Of a stretch of 64,000 bases of DNA, positions 62,078-64,000 are shown piece by piece. This DNA is from Parvibaculum sp. Its GTDB lineage: Bacteria > Pseudomonadota > Alphaproteobacteria > Parvibaculales > Parvibaculaceae. The notes under the pieces were generated by a model that did not search any database, had not been told where the DNA came from, and saw nothing but the letters and a program-made list of their open reading frames with translations. Each line of letters starts with the position of its first letter. The first letter of the stretch is position 1. The stretch is taken from the NCBI GenBank assembly GCA_017642695.1, contig JAEPQD010000002.1, forward strand, positions 877,425 through 941,424. The letters run 5' to 3'. A program made the translations under genes and the position numbers.

Positions 62078-63697
62078 TCAACCTTTCTTCAAGCGATAGA
62101 TACGGGCGTCGATATCCGACGAGAAATAGATGTCGCCGTTTGCGGCGATGGCGACGCCGGTTGGAATGAACAGGGCGGGTGCACCGTCAGGTCCTTCGAA
62201 CCCGATCGGGAGATCGCTCGCAATGATCTTCTTTTCTCCGGTTTCGGGGTTGATGGAGATAATTCTCTTTTCGCCGACTTCAGCGATAACGAGCTGACCG
62301 TCGGGCGCGATATCAAGACCTTCGGGTGCGGAGAGTCCGTCAGCAACGAGCGACCGTTCTCCGCTCGCGAGGTCGACGTGTGAAACCCCGCCGCCGTCAC
62401 GCTCCGTGATGTACAGGCCGCCTTTGCCGTCGAGCATCATCATCGACGGACCCTCGAGACCGGTCGCCAGATCACTTCGATCGTCCAGGTCATTGCCGGC
62501 GGCCCGGACGATAGCTCCCCGGGCATATTCGGAGACGACGATGCTTCCATCGTCCAGCACGATTGCATCGGCAGGTGTTGTGAAACCATGATGGAGGGCG
62601 AGGGGTTTTTCCTCGTCATCGAAGGATTGAACGGCGCCGGCCGTCAAGGCCGCCACGGTGATTCTTCCGCCCGTTGCGGAAATGCTCATCGGGTAGTCGA
62701 TATTTGACGACCAGACGCGGGCTACTTCGGAAACAGACATGTCCGCCAGATCAATCTTCCTGACTGAGAAGAGATCGGCGACATAGAGCGTTTCCGTGCC
62801 TGCCGCTTCCGATATGGCGATGTCGCCGGCGACCGCGAGAGGGCCGGAGACGATGGATTTCGATTCACCCGTTTTGGTGTCGACGGCGATTACAGCATTG
62901 TCCGCCATGTTGGTGATGAAGAGATTGTCGTCGTCGTCGAAGGCCAGGTTGTCAATGGCCGGATCGACTTCGGCGAGAAGGGTCTTCTCGCCGGTTTCTG
63001 TGTTCACGCGGTAGACGTGACCGGCTTCAGTGTCCACGAGATGAAGCTCGCCCTTCGAGTTGAAGTTGGCGGCCGCCGGCGTTGCGAAGCCTTCGGCGAC
63101 CACTTCCAGCGTGCCGGCATCCACATCGACACGCGCAACCTGTTTCTTGAACCAGAGGGGACCGTAGAGCTTGCCGTCTGGACCGAAATCGAATCCGTTG
63201 AGGCCGCCCATTCCCTCCATGATCTTGCGGGGCGGGTTTTCTCCGGACGGATCGAGTTCGTAGAGCGCATCGCCAAGGAAGACCTGTGTCGCAAAGAGGC
63301 GACCGTTGTCGGTCCATGCGAGCGAGTTCATGCCGGGAAGCCCATCGGCGAGCGTCAGCAGCGTTCCGTCGGGCTTGCGGGCATAGACCTTGCCGTCGAG
63401 GAAGGCAGTCCATGCGAGTGTGCCGTCGGGGCCTTCTTCGAGATCGTCGGCCATGCCTTCCGGCGCCGGTTCAAAGATACTTGTTTCTCCGGATTCGCGG
63501 TCGATCTCGTAGATCGCGCTGCCGACGACGCTGCCCGCCAGTATCTTCCCGTCTTTCGTAACGGTAATACCGTGAATGCCGTGGAAGGGCGAAGGTGCTG
63601 TCACGGCTTCAAGCGTGTAGCTTCCTTCAGCCGAATCCGAGCAAGCGGCAAGGATGGTGAGTGCGGCAAAAAGGGTCGCATTTCTCAGAACGCGCAT
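62078..63697 (-). CDS. Lipoprotein with SMP-30/NHL-type beta propeller
   Basis: 539 residues from MRVLRNATLFAALTILAAC, with GGGGAGGAAATC before the ATG; lipobox LAAC puts the acylated Cys at 19. The rest is a run of NHL/SMP-30-like blades: FHGIHGITVTKDGKILAGS, GLNGFDFGPDGKLYGPLWF, AAANFNSKGELHLVDTEAG, IDNLAFDDDDNLFITNMA, PADAIVLDDGSIVVSEYA, APEGLDIAPDGQLVIAEVG and PTGVAIAANGDIYFSSD. These are about ten blades, more than one propeller can hold, so it may contain two. No catalytic residues identified. Confidence 0.85.
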   Translation of the reverse strand: MRVLRNATLFAALTILAACSDSAEGSYTLEAVTAPSPFHGIHGITVTKDGKILAGSVVGSAIYEIDRESGETSIFEPAPEGMADDLEEGPDGTLAWTAFLDGKVYARKPDGTLLTLADGLPGMNSLAWTDNGRLFATQVFLGDALYELDPSGENPPRKIMEGMGGLNGFDFGPDGKLYGPLWFKKQVARVDVDAGTLEVVAEGFATPAAANFNSKGELHLVDTEAGHVYRVNTETGEKTLLAEVDPAIDNLAFDDDDNLFITNMADNAVIAVDTKTGESKSIVSGPLAVAGDIAISEAAGTETLYVADLFSVRKIDLADMSVSEVARVWSSNIDYPMSISATGGRITVAALTAGAVQSFDDEEKPLALHHGFTTPADAIVLDDGSIVVSEYARGAIVRAAGNDLDDRSDLATGLEGPSMMMLDGKGGLYITERDGGGVSHVDLASGERSLVADGLSAPEGLDIAPDGQLVIAEVGEKRIISINPETGEKKIIASDLPIGFEGPDGAPALFIPTGVAIAANGDIYFSSDIDARIYRLKKG

Positions 63698-63767
63698 GAT
63701 TTCCTCCCCGTGGTAGCGGTTGCCGCGCTTCAATCCCCCTCGCGCGGGCCGTAATTATTCTGTCGTC

Positions 63768-64000
63768 CTATCCTAGGGCCTTTTTTATTCTTTCGGCGTG
63801 TTGTTTCAGTTCGTCGAAATCGGCCAGCTCCCGCGCATGCAGCTTGAGATCGATGCCCTCCGAGCGCGGAATGATGTGGGTGTGGATATGAAAGACCGTT
63901 TGCCCGGCAGCGGCGCCGTTCAGCTGCGCGATAAGGATGCCTGGCGTGTCGAAAGCCTTTTTGACCGCAGGGGCGAGTTTTTTCACCGTCTTAGCCATGG
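63768..64000 (-). CDS. HIT-family protein, N terminus beyond window
   Basis: Nucleotide hydrolase or transferase of the histidine-triad family. About 77 residues are present with the triad FHIHTHIIP and QLNGAAAGQTV before it; the N-terminal half (normally about 60 residues with the GEIP region) lies outside the window, and the ATG near 63998 is internal. Ends ERIKKALG. Confidence 0.92.
   Translation of the reverse strand, partial: MAKTVKKLAPAVKKAFDTPGILIAQLNGAAAGQTVFHIHTHIIPRSEGIDLKLHARELADFDELKQHAERIKKALG

Overview
The window is chromosomal DNA of an alphaproteobacterium, GC-rich, with almost every gene intact. The evidence is the ribosomal order (tuf, S10, spc and alpha clusters joined, adk straight after secY, no rpmJ), an Ala/Glu-rich tail on L3, an ATP12-type F1 chaperone, MipZ, a perfect CtrA-type box, a DUF1489 protein, and an alphaproteobacterial style of propionyl- and methylcrotonyl-CoA carboxylase genes. 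The feel is of Hyphomicrobiales or a Parvibaculum-like lineage, but that is recognition only and no species is claimed.

Layout. 1-15240: the 3' part of tuf, then 27 co-oriented genes from rpsJ to rplQ, including secY, adk and rpoA, closed by a strong terminator; a long imperfect hairpin separates adk from rpsM. 15378-17680: a periplasmic Deg-type protease, then bacterioferritin and its ferredoxin (bfr, bfd) on the minus strand. 17867-23822: a tightly overlapped operon rarA-crcB-RluA family-HAD phosphatase-AsmA-ATP12. 24081-27639: propionyl-CoA carboxylase (pccB, pccA). 27640-28206: a DUF559 endonuclease-like gene in a mirror-symmetric nest of palindromes. 28300-33912: a bactofilin-like membrane protein, a methyltransferase, an AraC regulator, a SnoaL-like protein, and a glutathione transferase divergent from an HxlR regulator with a paired operator. 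34168-38453: lipB, a lone FliN-like protein, a siroheme/cysH pair, tRNA-Leu(GAG) and an MgtE-type transporter. 38477-50127: a kelch protein and a leucine/acyl-CoA catabolic region (isovaleryl-CoA dehydrogenase, thiolase, TetR regulator, methylcrotonyl-CoA carboxylase B and A). 50137-55332: panC, a small exported protein, then an ADH-ALDH-glutamine-synthetase-like operon that looks like a gamma-glutamylated amino-alcohol pathway. 55559-61326: MipZ, a SPOR-tailed D,D-carboxypeptidase, a 517-bp spacer with the CtrA box, clpS and clpA. 61436-64000: a VOC protein, a small protein, a beta-propeller lipoprotein and a partial HIT protein.

Together the window is mostly housekeeping (translation, secretion, proteolysis, division, iron and sulfur) with branched-chain/propionate catabolism and small detoxification units. 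I see no CRISPR array, prophage or complete insertion sequence. The most unusual structures are the DUF559 palindrome cassette, the adk-rpsM hairpin, the HxlR operator pair, the CtrA box between the carboxypeptidase and clpS, the orphan FliN, and the GS-ALDH-ADH operon.
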